Below, one piece after another: positions 34,505 to 42,035 of a stretch of 64,000 nt of DNA (position 1 is the stretch's first letter; every line of letters starts with the position of its first letter). The notes below the pieces were generated by a model. That model made no database searches. It saw only the letters and a program-made list of their open reading frames with translations, and was not told the DNA's origin. The DNA comes from BOG-908 sp965198915 (GTDB taxonomy: Bacteria; Pseudomonadota; Alphaproteobacteria; Acetobacterales; Acetobacteraceae). Where the stretch lies: contig CBDAQC010000001.1 in NCBI GenBank assembly GCA_965198915.1, positions 310,001 to 374,000 on the forward strand, written 5' to 3'. The position numbers and the translations under genes were made by a program.

Positions 34505-35668
34505 TCAGCGCGGCGCCTGCAAGATGGCGGCCAGGCGTTCCAAGCACGCCGCCTCGTCCGGCCGGCATCCCGCGTCCAGCCACCAGGCGCGTACCTGCCG
34601 CAACGCCTCGCCGACCCGCGGACCGGGCGCGGCACCCAGCGCCAGGGCGTGGCGGCCCTCCAGCGGAAATACCGGGCGCTGCAGGCTGGCGAGACGCGCG
34701 CGCACCGCCTCGGGCGCGCCGGTCAGCAGGCTGCGGCCGGCCAGGATGTCCGCCGGCGTGTCCGCCAGCAGGCGGCGCAGGGCGTCGTCACTGTCCGATG
34801 GCGCCGGCGCCGGGCCGGAGGCAAGCTGCAGGAGCCTCTCGGCCTCCCGTGTGGACAGGCGCAGGCGGTGGGCCACCGGCCTGGGGTCGGCCCCGACCAG
34901 CGACGCCAGGCGGAGGACCGGGTCAGGCGGGGCGCCGGCCTGCAGGGCGGCTTGCAGCCTGGCGAAATCGGCGGCCTCCGGCAGCAGCGCCGCCAGCACG
35001 CCGAGCTCCCGCATCAGGGTGAGCGAGCGGACCGGGTCGGGCGCTTCCAGAATGCGTTTCAGCTCGCTCCAGACGCGCTCCGCGGAAAGCCGGGCCAGGC
35101 CGGCTGTCCCTGCCGCTATGGCGGCGGTGGCGTCCGCGTCTGGCGCGCCGGTGCCGTAGCGGGCGAAGAAGCGGAAGAAGCGCAGGATGCGCAGGTAGTC
35201 CTCGGCGATGCGGCGCGCGGCCTCGCCCACGAAGCGGACGTGGCCGGCCGCCAGGTCCGCCGCGCCGCCGAAATAGTCGTGCAGCGTGGCGAACTGGTCC
35301 AGCGACATGGCATTGATGGTGAAGTCGCGGCGCGCGGCGTCCTCCCGGAAGTCGCCGGTCCAGGCGACGCTGGCGTGCCGGCCGTCCGTCGCCTCGTCGC
35401 GGCGCAGCGTGGTGATCTCGAACGGGCGGCCGAGGCTGACCGCCGTCAGCGTGCCGTGCGACAGGCCGGTGGGTATCACGCGGAGACCAGCAAGCTGCAG
35501 GCGGGCCAGGCTCTGCTCGGGCGGGTCCGGCGTGGCGATGTCGATATCCGCGACAGGGTGGCCCGCAAGCGTGTCGCGCACGCAGCCGCCGACGAGGCGC
35601 GCCTGCGGCAGCGCGGCCAGGATCGGGCGCAAGGCAGGGTGCGCGAGCAGGGCGGCGAAGCCGCTCAA
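34505..35668 (-). CDS. CCA tRNA nucleotidyltransferase / poly(A) polymerase family protein
   Basis: 387 residues. Nucleotidyltransferase core LVGGCVRDTLAGHPVADIDIAT (GG...RD...DxD), then DFTINAMS and RRIAEDYLRILRFFRFFARYG, which are class II CCA/PAP signatures. It adds or repairs CCA on tRNA 3' ends, or polyadenylates RNA; alphaproteobacteria usually have one such protein acting as the CCA enzyme. A TTG start overlaps the TGA of the upstream small gene. Confidence 0.9.
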   Translation of the reverse strand: MSGFAALLAHPALRPILAALPQARLVGGCVRDTLAGHPVADIDIATPDPPEQSLARLQLAGLRVIPTGLSHGTLTAVSLGRPFEITTLRRDEATDGRHASVAWTGDFREDAARRDFTINAMSLDQFATLHDYFGGAADLAAGHVRFVGEAARRIAEDYLRILRFFRFFARYGTGAPDADATAAIAAGTAGLARLSAERVWSELKRILEAPDPVRSLTLMRELGVLAALLPEAADFARLQAALQAGAPPDPVLRLASLVGADPRPVAHRLRLSTREAERLLQLASGPAPAPSDSDDALRRLLADTPADILAGRSLLTGAPEAVRARLASLQRPVFPLEGRHALALGAAPGPRVGEALRQVRAWWLDAGCRPDEAACLERLAAILQAPR

Positions 35669-35886
35669 GGCGTGGGGGTGACGATCTTGCCGCCCGACAG
35701 GTGGGCGGGCTCGTAATGGCCGTGGAAGCTGCGCGCCTGGCCCAGCCAGACGAGCGTTGCGGCGAGTAGGCCGAGCAGGGCCAGAGCGGTCAGTATGCCG
35801 CGCCTGCTGAGGCCGCGGACGCCGGAGAGCCAGGCGATGGCGAGTCCGGCTGGTATCAGCAGCAGAGCGAGGTCGGCGTAGCGCAT
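35665..35886 (-). CDS. Small two-TM membrane protein, unknown (DUF6111-like)
   Basis: 73 residues: two hydrophobic segments (ADLALLLIPAGLAIAWL and ILTALALLGLLAATLVWL), a short basic loop between them, and a hydrophilic tail HGHYEPAHLSGGKIV. Similar small proteins precede the CCA transferase in Acetobacteraceae. It is translationally coupled to that gene (TTGA overlap). Function unknown; the DUF assignment is from memory of context. Confidence 0.6.
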   Translation of the reverse strand: MRYADLALLLIPAGLAIAWLSGVRGLSRRGILTALALLGLLAATLVWLGQARSFHGHYEPAHLSGGKIVTPTP

Positions 35887-35895
35887 GTGTGCGGG

Positions 35896-35944
35896 CGGAA
35901 GAGAGCGCTTCTTTTCCGCAAAAAAGAAGCGGAAAACTTTTGTG
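35896..35944. repeat. R11: solitary R arm
   Basis: GAGCGCTTCTTTTCCGC then AAAAAAGAAGCGG and AAAACTTTTG. The inner palindrome is extended to CGCTTC/GAAGCG by paired changes. It lies upstream of the DUF6111-like gene and directly before family B copy 3. Confidence 0.7.
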
Positions 35945-35970
35945 GCGATAGATGGAGTGTGACGCTTTAG

Positions 35971-36268
35971 GCTAGGCCAAGGGCTCTGCCCCTGGACCCC
36001 GCTTAGTGTCTGTTTGAAAACTCGCCCCGGCGGCCATCTGGCGGCGATTTCCTGCGCTCCGGTGCTCATGGCCATAGGAGGCCACTGCGCTCCGGTGCTC
36101 GAAAATCACCGCCAGCTGACTCACCAGGCCAAGTTTTCAAACAGACACTAAGGACAGACGTCCTCAGAACCTATCTACACGCACCTAACGAATGGGGTCT
36201 GAGGCCGAGGCGTCGTCACGCGCAAGCGTGCTTCGCACGACGGGGTTTGGGGCAGAGCCCCACCTTGC
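35971..36268. repeat. Repeat family B, copy 3, interrupted by MITE-1 copy c
   Basis: The left part (AGGCCAAGGGCTCTGCCCCT, GGACCCCGCT) and the right part (AGGACAGACGTCCTCAGAAC to GGGGTTTGGGGCAGAGCCCC) together make a family B element, split at the central AAGGAC. It lies in the divergent spacer between the DUF6111-like gene and moaD; together with R11 it fills most of that 428-bp gap. Confidence 0.75.
36003..36151. repeat. MITE-1 copy c, nested in family B
   Basis: The cleanest copy: left TTAGTGTCTGTTTGAAAACT, right AGTTTTCAAACAGACACTAA, perfect 20-bp inverted ends with TA at each border. The interior has GGTGCTCATGGCC and GGTGCTCGAAAATCACCG. Comparison with family B copy 2 defines the junctions. 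Confidence 0.85.
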
Positions 36269-36314
36269 CGCCAAGCCGGCCGGCGAGACCGAGACACACA
36301 CCGAAGGCTGCCCA

Positions 36315-36578
36315 ATGGATAAACCCTGCACGATCCTCTACTTCGCCTGGCTGCGCGAGAAGACCGGCCTGTCGGAAGAAACGCTGGCGCTGCCGGAAAG
36401 CGTGCGCACGCTGGCCGGGCTGATCGCGCTGCTGATCGCTCGCGGGCCTGGCTATGCCAGCGCTTTCGCCACGCCCGGGCTGGTGCGGGCGGCGGTGAAC
36501 CAGGTCTTCGTCAAACCGGAGGACGCAGTTGCGCCGGGCGACGAAGTGGCGTTCTTCCCACCGGTGACGGGCGGCTGA
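36315..36578 (+). CDS. moaD: Molybdopterin synthase small (sulfur carrier) subunit
   Basis: 87 residues, ubiquitin-like: ILYFAWLREKTGL at the start, AVNQVFVKPEDAV and PPVTGG at the end. The C-terminal Gly-Gly is adenylated and thiocarboxylated by MoeB and donates sulfur to precursor Z. ATG 36315 chosen. moaE starts one base after its stop. Confidence 0.95.
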   Translation: MDKPCTILYFAWLREKTGLSEETLALPESVRTLAGLIALLIARGPGYASAFATPGLVRAAVNQVFVKPEDAVAPGDEVAFFPPVTGG

Positions 36579-36579
36579 C

Positions 36580-37035
36580 ATGCTGACGGTTCGCGTCCAG
36601 CAGGAGGCGTTCGACATGGGTGCGGAGTCCGCCGCACTCGCCCAGGCCTGCCAGGAGGCCGGTGCGGTGGCGAGCTTCCTGGGCATCGTGCGCAGCACGG
36701 CGGCGCGGCCCGTCACTGCCCTGACGCTGGAACATTATCCGGCAATGACCGAGCGTGCGCTGACCCGCATCGCCGAGGCCGCGCTGGCGCGTTTCGCGTT
36801 GCTGGGTTGCACCGTCATCCATCGCGTGGGGACTCTGCGTCCGGGCGAGCCGATCGTGCTGGTCCTGGCCGCCGCACGGCACCGGCGAGCGGCCCTGGAC
36901 GGGGTGGCTTTCCTGATCGACTGGCTGAAGACGGACGCGCCATTCTGGAAGAAGGAACACCTGCCGGACGGAAGCGCCGTGTGGGTGGAGGCGCACCACG
37001 AGGATGCTGAAGCGGCTGCCGCCTGGCGGGCCTAG
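36580..37035 (+). CDS. moaE: Molybdopterin synthase catalytic subunit
   Basis: 151 residues. VASFLGIVRS, LEHYPAMTERAL, HRVGTLRPGEPIVLV and the active-site KTDAPFWKKE are MoaE signatures. With MoaD it converts precursor Z to molybdopterin. No other moa, moe or mob genes are in the window. Confidence 0.95.
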   Translation: MLTVRVQQEAFDMGAESAALAQACQEAGAVASFLGIVRSTAARPVTALTLEHYPAMTERALTRIAEAALARFALLGCTVIHRVGTLRPGEPIVLVLAAARHRRAALDGVAFLIDWLKTDAPFWKKEHLPDGSAVWVEAHHEDAEAAAAWRA

Positions 37036-37091
37036 ACCAGGCGAGTGTCCCTGCCGGCTGCGGCTGTCATCCGCAACCGGCAGGGCGGAGG

Positions 37092-37427
37092 TTACTTCGA
37101 CTCGGTCTCGGCGGATTCGGCGGCTTCGGACAGTGCCTCGCCCAGCGCCTTCACCTTTTCGCTGTTCTTGCCCTCGGCCTTGCCGGCGATCGTGACTGTC
37201 TCCTTGCCGAGCTTGGCCACCAGCTTGCGTATGGCCTCGCCGTCCAGCTCCTTGGCGTGCAGATGCTTCTTCAGGCTCTCGAGATCCTTGATGATCGTCT
37301 TGACGCCGGGCGCCTCGAGCTTCTCGAGCGTCGCTTCCCAGCCCTCGATGTTTTTCACCGCGGCGTTGACGGTCATGCTCTTCACGCCGTCCTTGATGTG
37401 CTTGATGGTCGCGTCGAATTGCGGCAT
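37092..37427 (-). CDS. Small Lys/Glu-rich cytoplasmic protein, unknown
   Basis: 111 residues, no signal or TM segment, rich in Lys, Glu and Ala (KEGVKSM-type repeats and a C-terminal helix rich in Glu). Predicted helical and soluble. AGGA lies nine bases before the ATG. I do not recognise a family. Flanked by moaE and an unknown membrane gene on different strands. Confidence 0.6.
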   Translation of the reverse strand: MPQFDATIKHIKDGVKSMTVNAAVKNIEGWEATLEKLEAPGVKTIIKDLESLKKHLHAKELDGEAIRKLVAKLGKETVTIAGKAEGKNSEKVKALGEALSEAAESAETESK

Positions 37428-37546
37428 GTGCTTCGATCCTGCTTCAAATGGCCACGCTTTCGGCGTGTCAGTTGCGCAAGCGATCAACCCGGTAATCGGT
37501 TGCCGTATTAATTTTCCGCTGTCGCACCTTGACGTATTGCGGTCCG

Positions 37547-38185
37547 TTACGGTGCGGGCGTGCCTGCGATTGCCGTCGCGGACCCCGGCAGAGAGGCCCC
37601 TGAATGCGTGCGGCCCGCGAGCAGCAGCGGAAGCTGCAGGATCAGCGCGGTGCCGAACACCACGCTGAGCATGACGACGGCGGCGCGGCCGGCGGAGACC
37701 TGCAGAGCGTGGCGGGCCGCGAACCAGTGGAACCAAAGCGTGTAGACGGCCAGTGCGCCCAGCAGCAGATGCGCGGCGTCATCCTGGGACAGTCCGAACA
37801 CGACGCTGGCGCTCGCGAACGGCAGCAGCAGCATGACCGCGGCCAGCATGAGCCATTGCGCGCAGTTCAGCACGTTGGCGTACAGCGCCCATTGCTGCCG
37901 GCGGCCCCACAGACGGCAGAACACGTCGGCGATGATAGCGGGTGCCAGCAGGTTGCAGACGGCCAGCAGGAAGAAGGTGACGGCCGCCCTGGGATGGCCG
38001 GACCAGCCGAGCACTCCGGCCAGCACGATCACCAGCCCGAGCCAGGGCGCCAGGCTGGCGAGGTAGGCCTCGGCGGTGGCGCCGAACTGGGCGAAGCCGG
38101 CGGCACGCCCGGTGCCGATCAGCAGGAGGCCGAGCGCCAGGCGGCCGTTCGGGCGCGGCTTCTTGGTGGGTTGCGGGTCGGTCAT
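37547..38185 (-). CDS. Multi-pass membrane protein, Yip1-like in outline
   Basis: 212 residues. A basic N-terminus (PTKKPRPNGR) and five to six TM segments, including FFLLAVCNLLAPAIIADVF and HWLFWFA-type aromatic clusters, then a Thr/Ser/Ala tail. The layout is reminiscent of Yip1-type proteins, but I see no diagnostic motif. ATG 38185 is preferred over the long upstream extension through repeat R12. Confidence 0.6.
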   Translation of the reverse strand: MTDPQPTKKPRPNGRLALGLLLIGTGRAAGFAQFGATAEAYLASLAPWLGLVIVLAGVLGWSGHPRAAVTFFLLAVCNLLAPAIIADVFCRLWGRRQQWALYANVLNCAQWLMLAAVMLLLPFASASVVFGLSQDDAAHLLLGALAVYTLWFHWFAARHALQVSAGRAAVVMLSVVFGTALILQLPLLLAGRTHSGASLPGSATAIAGTPAP

Positions 38186-38188
38186 GGG

Positions 38189-38241
38189 GAGGACGGGAGA
38201 AAGCACGTCTTTCCTGGAAAACAGAAGCGAAAAACTTGCTT
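38189..38241. repeat. R12: degenerate R arm (dapE / membrane gene spacer)
   Basis: GACGGGAGAAAGCACGTC, TTTCCTGGAAAACAGAAG, CGAAAAACTTGC keeps the arm layout with several unpaired changes. No partner arm is obvious in the 50 bp to the dapE stop. Confidence 0.5.
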
Positions 38242-38294
38242 GTCGCCCTGGTGCAGGAATGTGCGGCCGGCAGGCTTGGAACCGGTGGGCTGGG

Positions 38295-39404
38295 TCAGGG
38301 GAGGAAATCCCGCAGCACCGCCTCGTAGATCGCCGCAAGCGCGTGCAGGTCAGCCAGGGCCACGTGCTCGTCGGTCTTGTGCATGGTGGCGCCGACCAGG
38401 CCGAACTCGGCCACCGGGCAATAGCGGGCGATGAAGCGCGCGTCCGACGTGCCCCCGCCAGTATCCAGGGCCGGCCGGCGGCCGATGGTGCGCTCGACAA
38501 TGCCGGCCAGGCGGGCGCCGAGCGGGCCTTCTGTTAGGAACGCCTCGCCGCTGATGGTGACCACAACCTCCGCACCTGGGCAGTGGCGCAGGACAGTGTC
38601 CCGCACCCAGGCGGCCAGGCCGGCGCCGGTGTGGCTGTCGTTGAAGCGTATGTTCAGCCTCGCGGTGGCCCGGGCGGGGATCACGTTGGCCGCCTGGTTG
38701 CCGACATCGATGCTGGTGAGCTGAAGCGACGAGGGCTCGAAGCACGCGGTGCCCTGGTCCAGCGTGTGGCCGGTGAGTTCGGCCAGGGCGGCCACGAGCG
38801 CGTGGATGGGGTTGGCGGCGCGGTGCGGATAGGCCACGTGGCCCTGGACACCATGCGCCGTGATGCTGGCGTTCAGGCTGCCCCGCCGGCCGATCTTTAT
38901 GGTCTCGCCGATAGCGGCCGGGTTGGTGGGTTCGCCCACCAGGCAGGCGTCCGGTATGTGGCCGTTCGCCGCCATCCATTCCAGGACACGCACCGTGCCG
39001 TCGGTAGCGGGGCCTTCCTCGTCGCCGGTGATCAGCAGGCTGATCGAGCCGCGCGGCGGCCCGGCCGCGAGATGCCTGGCGGCGGCGGCGGCAAACGCGG
39101 CGATGGCACCCTTCATGTCCACGGCGCCGCGGCCGTACAGGCGGCCGTCCTCCACCAGCCCGGCGAAGGGCGGGTGGCGCCAGCCTCCGCCGGGCGGAAC
39201 CACGTCCGTATGCCCGGCGAAGCAGAAATGCGGCGCCGCGGCGCCGATACGGGCGAACAGGTTGGGCGTGGTGCCGAAGGGCAGGTGGGTGACGGTGAAG
39301 CCCAACGGTGCCAGGTAGGCGGCTAGCGTCGCCTGAGCGCCGGCGTCGTTCGGGGTGACCGATTCGCGGCGCAGGAGGGCCTGGCAGAGGGGGACGGGGT
39401 CGAT
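38295..39404 (-). CDS. dapE: Succinyl-diaminopimelate desuccinylase; no standard start codon
   Basis: 369 residues from ATC 39404. M20 peptidase family: CFAGHTDVVPPG, YGRGAVDMKG, ITGDEEGPA, EPTN and GGTSDARFI, with zinc ligands in place. It makes LL-diaminopimelate for lysine and peptidoglycan. The conserved N-terminus IDPVPLCQALLRRESVTP is in frame upstream of the first TTG (39305), so that TTG would cut 33 needed residues. An in-frame TAG lies four codons before ATC 39404, and AGGAT is six bases upstream of it. Either ATC initiates or the start was mutated. Confidence 0.88.
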   Translation of the reverse strand: MDPVPLCQALLRRESVTPNDAGAQATLAAYLAPLGFTVTHLPFGTTPNLFARIGAAAPHFCFAGHTDVVPPGGGWRHPPFAGLVEDGRLYGRGAVDMKGAIAAFAAAAARHLAAGPPRGSISLLITGDEEGPATDGTVRVLEWMAANGHIPDACLVGEPTNPAAIGETIKIGRRGSLNASITAHGVQGHVAYPHRAANPIHALVAALAELTGHTLDQGTACFEPSSLQLTSIDVGNQAANVIPARATARLNIRFNDSHTGAGLAAWVRDTVLRHCPGAEVVVTISGEAFLTEGPLGARLAGIVERTIGRRPALDTGGGTSDARFIARYCPVAEFGLVGATMHKTDEHVALADLHALAAIYEAVLRDFLP

Positions 39405-39413
39405 GGGCCTATC

Positions 39414-39564
39414 CTAGGAAGGAAGAAAGGCCTTCTTTTTCGAGAAAAAGAAGCAAAAAGCTTTTGATCCGCTGTCGCGGTTCGCTGAAGCGCGCGTCTC
39501 CACGACGCGCACCGACGAGGACAAAAGTTTTTTGCTTTTTTTCAAAAAAGGAGGCCTTCCTTGC
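39414..39564. repeat. R13: paired-arm R repeat (odc / dapE spacer)
   Basis: The left arm (39421-39465) has CTTCTTTTTCGAGAAAAAGAAG, a perfect inner palindrome with CGAG at the centre. The right arm (39520-39561) is shortened to TTTTTTGCTTTTTTTCAAAAAAGGAGGCC. The interior pairs CGCGCGTC with GACGCGC. It ends at the odc stop. Confidence 0.85.
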
Positions 39565-40737
39565 TTACCTTACCGCGACCGACTTCCCCTCGCCAAACCC
39601 GTTGAACGACGTACGCAGCGCGGCCGCGTAGGCGCCGAGCTGGCCGATCTCCACCCAGTCGCCCTCGCCCACATCGTCCGGCAGCACGAACGGACCGGCC
39701 ATCACGTCATTGCTGTCGCAGGTCGGTCCGAAGAACGTGAAATCCTGCTCGCCGGCCTCGCTCGCGCGCATCAGGCGAGTGGGATAGCGAAAGCCGGGCG
39801 GGCCGGCGTCGGACAGGCTGCCGAACACGCCGTCGTTGATATACAGCGCGCGGCCGCGGCGCAGCTGCACCTGCACGACCACGGAAGTCCCGCTCGCCGC
39901 CAAAGCGCGGCCCGGCTCCGCCCACAGGACCAGGCCCGGCAGGTCCAGCGCGTCCACGCCCGCCTCGATCTCCGCGAATATCTCGCCAAGCGACGGCGGC
40001 ACCTGGTCCGGATAGGCGACCGGGAAACCGCCGCCTACGTCGAGCACGTCCACGTGGACCCCGGACGCGCGTATCACCCCGCCCGAGAGCTGGATGGCGC
40101 GCCGCCAGGCCAGCGGCTCCAGGCATTGCGAGCCGACATGAAAGCTGATGCCGAGCGTGCGGGCGTGCGTGCGGGCCTGGCGCAGCAGGTCGGCGGCCTC
40201 GTCCGGCCAGGCGCCGAACTTGCCGGACAGGTCGGATTTGGCCGGGCCAGCCGGCAGAGCGAGGCGGATGACCAGGCCCAGATCGTCGGGCGCGCCGGTC
40301 TCCTCGAGCACCTTGGCCAGCTCCGTAGCGCTGTCGACCACGAAGTCGCGCACGCCGTGCAGCCGGTAGGAGTCCGCGATCGCGCGGCGGGACTTCACCG
40401 GGTGCATGAAGTGGATCTGAGCCAGCGGGAACATGCGCGAGACGCGCTCCACTTCCGGCAGCGACGCGCAATCGAAATGGCGCACGCCGCCGTCCCACAG
40501 CGCCTGCAGCACCGCCGGATCGGGGTTGCACTTGACGGCATACATGGTGACCCCGGGAAAGCCCGCGGTGAACTCGGCCGCGTTGGCGCGCAAGGCGGCC
40601 TCGCGCAGGCAGGTGAGCGGCTCCTCGGGGCGCAGGGTCGCGACGAGGTCGTCCACGCTGGGCAGGGCAGCCCGGGCGGCGGGCGCCAGCGGGGCAGGCA
40701 GGGGGGCGGCGGCAAGGCGGGTGCGGAGTTCGCTCAT
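39565..40737 (-). CDS. Ornithine decarboxylase, eukaryote-like PLP fold III
   Basis: 390 residues of the alanine racemase-like ODC group: YAVKCNP (PLP Lys), FDCASLPEVERV, HVGSQCLEP, DVGGGFP, EPGRALAA and GPTCDSNDV with the catalytic Cys. It makes putrescine from ornithine; some alphaproteobacterial members also take lysine. It is preceded by a ~380-nt leader and, further up, an agmatinase gene, so the segment is polyamine biosynthesis. ATG 40737. Confidence 0.92.
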   Translation of the reverse strand: MSELRTRLAAAPLPAPLAPAARAALPSVDDLVATLRPEEPLTCLREAALRANAAEFTAGFPGVTMYAVKCNPDPAVLQALWDGGVRHFDCASLPEVERVSRMFPLAQIHFMHPVKSRRAIADSYRLHGVRDFVVDSATELAKVLEETGAPDDLGLVIRLALPAGPAKSDLSGKFGAWPDEAADLLRQARTHARTLGISFHVGSQCLEPLAWRRAIQLSGGVIRASGVHVDVLDVGGGFPVAYPDQVPPSLGEIFAEIEAGVDALDLPGLVLWAEPGRALAASGTSVVVQVQLRRGRALYINDGVFGSLSDAGPPGFRYPTRLMRASEAGEQDFTFFGPTCDSNDVMAGPFVLPDDVGEGDWVEIGQLGAYAAALRTSFNGFGEGKSVAVR

Positions 40738-40842
40738 GACACGGAGACCTATCGTCGGGCAGCGCCGCCCGGACAGGCGGGCGGCAGGGCGCAGCCGCCA
40801 CGGCGAAGCCGGGCAGCCAGGAGATTTCAGGAGAGTCGTTGC

Positions 40843-40861
40843 GGCCGGGGAGCGCCCGGCC
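40843..40861 (-). terminator. G+C hairpin after the leader ORF
   Basis: GGCCGGG/CCCGGCC, 7 bp with a 5-base loop, beginning at the last base of the leader ORF stop codon. Its position fits an attenuator or anti-terminator stem; no U-run follows. Confidence 0.45.
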
Positions 40862-40929
40862 TAGGGACTCTGGATATCCTGCGCGGTGTGCCTGACGAGG
40901 CAGGATGTCACGTGACTGGAAGCAAACAT
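40861..40929 (-). CDS. Putative 22-residue leader peptide
   Basis: MFASSHVTSCLVRHTAQDIQ plus SP, within the ornithine decarboxylase leader. GAGGG lies seven bases before the ATG, and the stop is followed at once by a strong hairpin. Its size, position and ribosome binding site resemble a sensing leader peptide such as E. coli SpeFL, although the sequence differs. Coding is inferred, not proven; the longer in-frame ORF upstream lacks a good ribosome site. Confidence 0.4.
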   Translation of the reverse strand: MFASSHVTSCLVRHTAQDIQSP

Positions 40930-41086
40930 ACCCGTATCCCTCAAAGCGTCCGGTTCTTGAGCCGGCTCTGCGACAAAGGACGCGTTACGTCGTTGCTTGT
41001 GCCCCTGGTCGGGGGCTCGCGGCACGTGCGGATTGCGTCGGCGGCTGCACAAACTGTGCGGCCGGGAGGCGGCTTATAAGGCCGCG

Positions 41087-41107
41087 TGATCACGCGATGC
41101 GTGATCA
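41087..41107. promoter_or_regulatory. Perfect 9-bp palindrome between agmatinase and the decarboxylase leader
   Basis: TGATCACGC-GAT-GCGTGATCA, 9-bp arms and a 3-base spacer, 13 bp past the agmatinase stop and at the far end of the decarboxylase leader. It could be an operator for a dimeric regulator or a terminator stem; there is no U-run. A near-palindrome GGCGGCTTATAAGGCCGC lies beside it. Confidence 0.45.
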
Positions 41108-41120
41108 ATGGGAAAGGTAG

Positions 41121-42029
41121 TCATGCGTTGGACGCGTGGCTCGCCCCGGCAAGCACCAGGTACTCCCAGACGATGGTCGCGGCGGCCAGCGAGGTGATCT
41201 CCGCGCTGTCATAGGCCGGCGCCACCTCGACGACATCCATGCCCGCCCAGGCGATACCGGTCAGGCGGCGCAATATCGCCTGCGCCTGCCAGGATGCCAG
41301 CCCGCCCATCTCCGGCGTGCCGGTGCCGGGCGCGAAGGCAGGATCAAGCGCGTCTATGTCGAAGCTCAGATAGGCGGCTGCGCCGCCCACCACCTCGCAC
41401 GCGCGCGCGGCCGCGGCGGCGGGCCCGATTTCGTGTATGTCCTGTGCGGTCAGGATCGTGACACCCTGCGCCAGGGTCCAGTGCCACACATCGCGCTGAA
41501 CGGGCGAGCGTATGCCGAGCTGGATCATGCGCCTCGGGTCGACGATACCCTCGCGTATGGCGTGGTAGAACGGCGAGCCGTGGCCGAATGGCTGGCCGAA
41601 GCTGTCCGGCCAGGTGTCCACATGCGCGTCGAAATGCACCAGCGCCAACGGGCCGCCGCGTCTGGCCGCGAGCGCACGTAGCAGCGGCAGCGTTATGCCA
41701 TGCTCGCCGCCCAGCACGATCAGGTGCCCGCTTTCGGCCGCCTGCTGCTGGATCAGCGCCAGGCTGGCCTGCAGGTCACCGAGCGCGATCCGGAAGTCAC
41801 CGATATCGGCCACGGGCAGGGCCAGCGGGTCACGCCATGTCGTGGGATGCGCGCCGTCCGTCAGCATGCGGCTGGCATGGCGTATCGCCTGCGGGCCGAA
41901 CCTGGCGCCGCTGCGGTTGGTGGTGCCGATGTCGAGCGGAATGCCGGCGATGTGGAAATGCGCTTCCGCCCGGGCGCGCGTGAGCCCCATGAAGCCGGGC
42001 GGCGTGGCGAAGGTGGGTATGCCTGTCAT
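41121..42029 (-). CDS. speB: Agmatinase / ureohydrolase family
   Basis: 302 residues, arginase fold: GGEHGITLP, HFDAHVDTW and SFDIDALDPAFAPGTGTPE carry the two-Mn ligands. It hydrolyses agmatine to putrescine and urea; related guanidinobutyrase or guanidinopropionase activity is not excluded. Its place beside ornithine decarboxylase supports a polyamine role. No arginine decarboxylase is in the window. Confidence 0.88.
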   Translation of the reverse strand: MTGIPTFATPPGFMGLTRARAEAHFHIAGIPLDIGTTNRSGARFGPQAIRHASRMLTDGAHPTTWRDPLALPVADIGDFRIALGDLQASLALIQQQAAESGHLIVLGGEHGITLPLLRALAARRGGPLALVHFDAHVDTWPDSFGQPFGHGSPFYHAIREGIVDPRRMIQLGIRSPVQRDVWHWTLAQGVTILTAQDIHEIGPAAAAARACEVVGGAAAYLSFDIDALDPAFAPGTGTPEMGGLASWQAQAILRRLTGIAWAGMDVVEVAPAYDSAEITSLAAATIVWEYLVLAGASHASNA

Positions 42030-42035
42030 CGCGGC

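Larger units (their letters stand above)
40738..41107 (-). promoter_or_regulatory. Long structured leader of ornithine decarboxylase (speF-type candidate)
   Basis: The 383-bp gap upstream of the decarboxylase contains a small ORF with a good ribosome binding site, a strong G+C hairpin directly after it and further inverted repeats. Alphaproteobacterial ornithine decarboxylase genes are known to carry the speF leader RNA. I infer that this is one; the match to that family is not shown by sequence alone. Confidence 0.5.
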
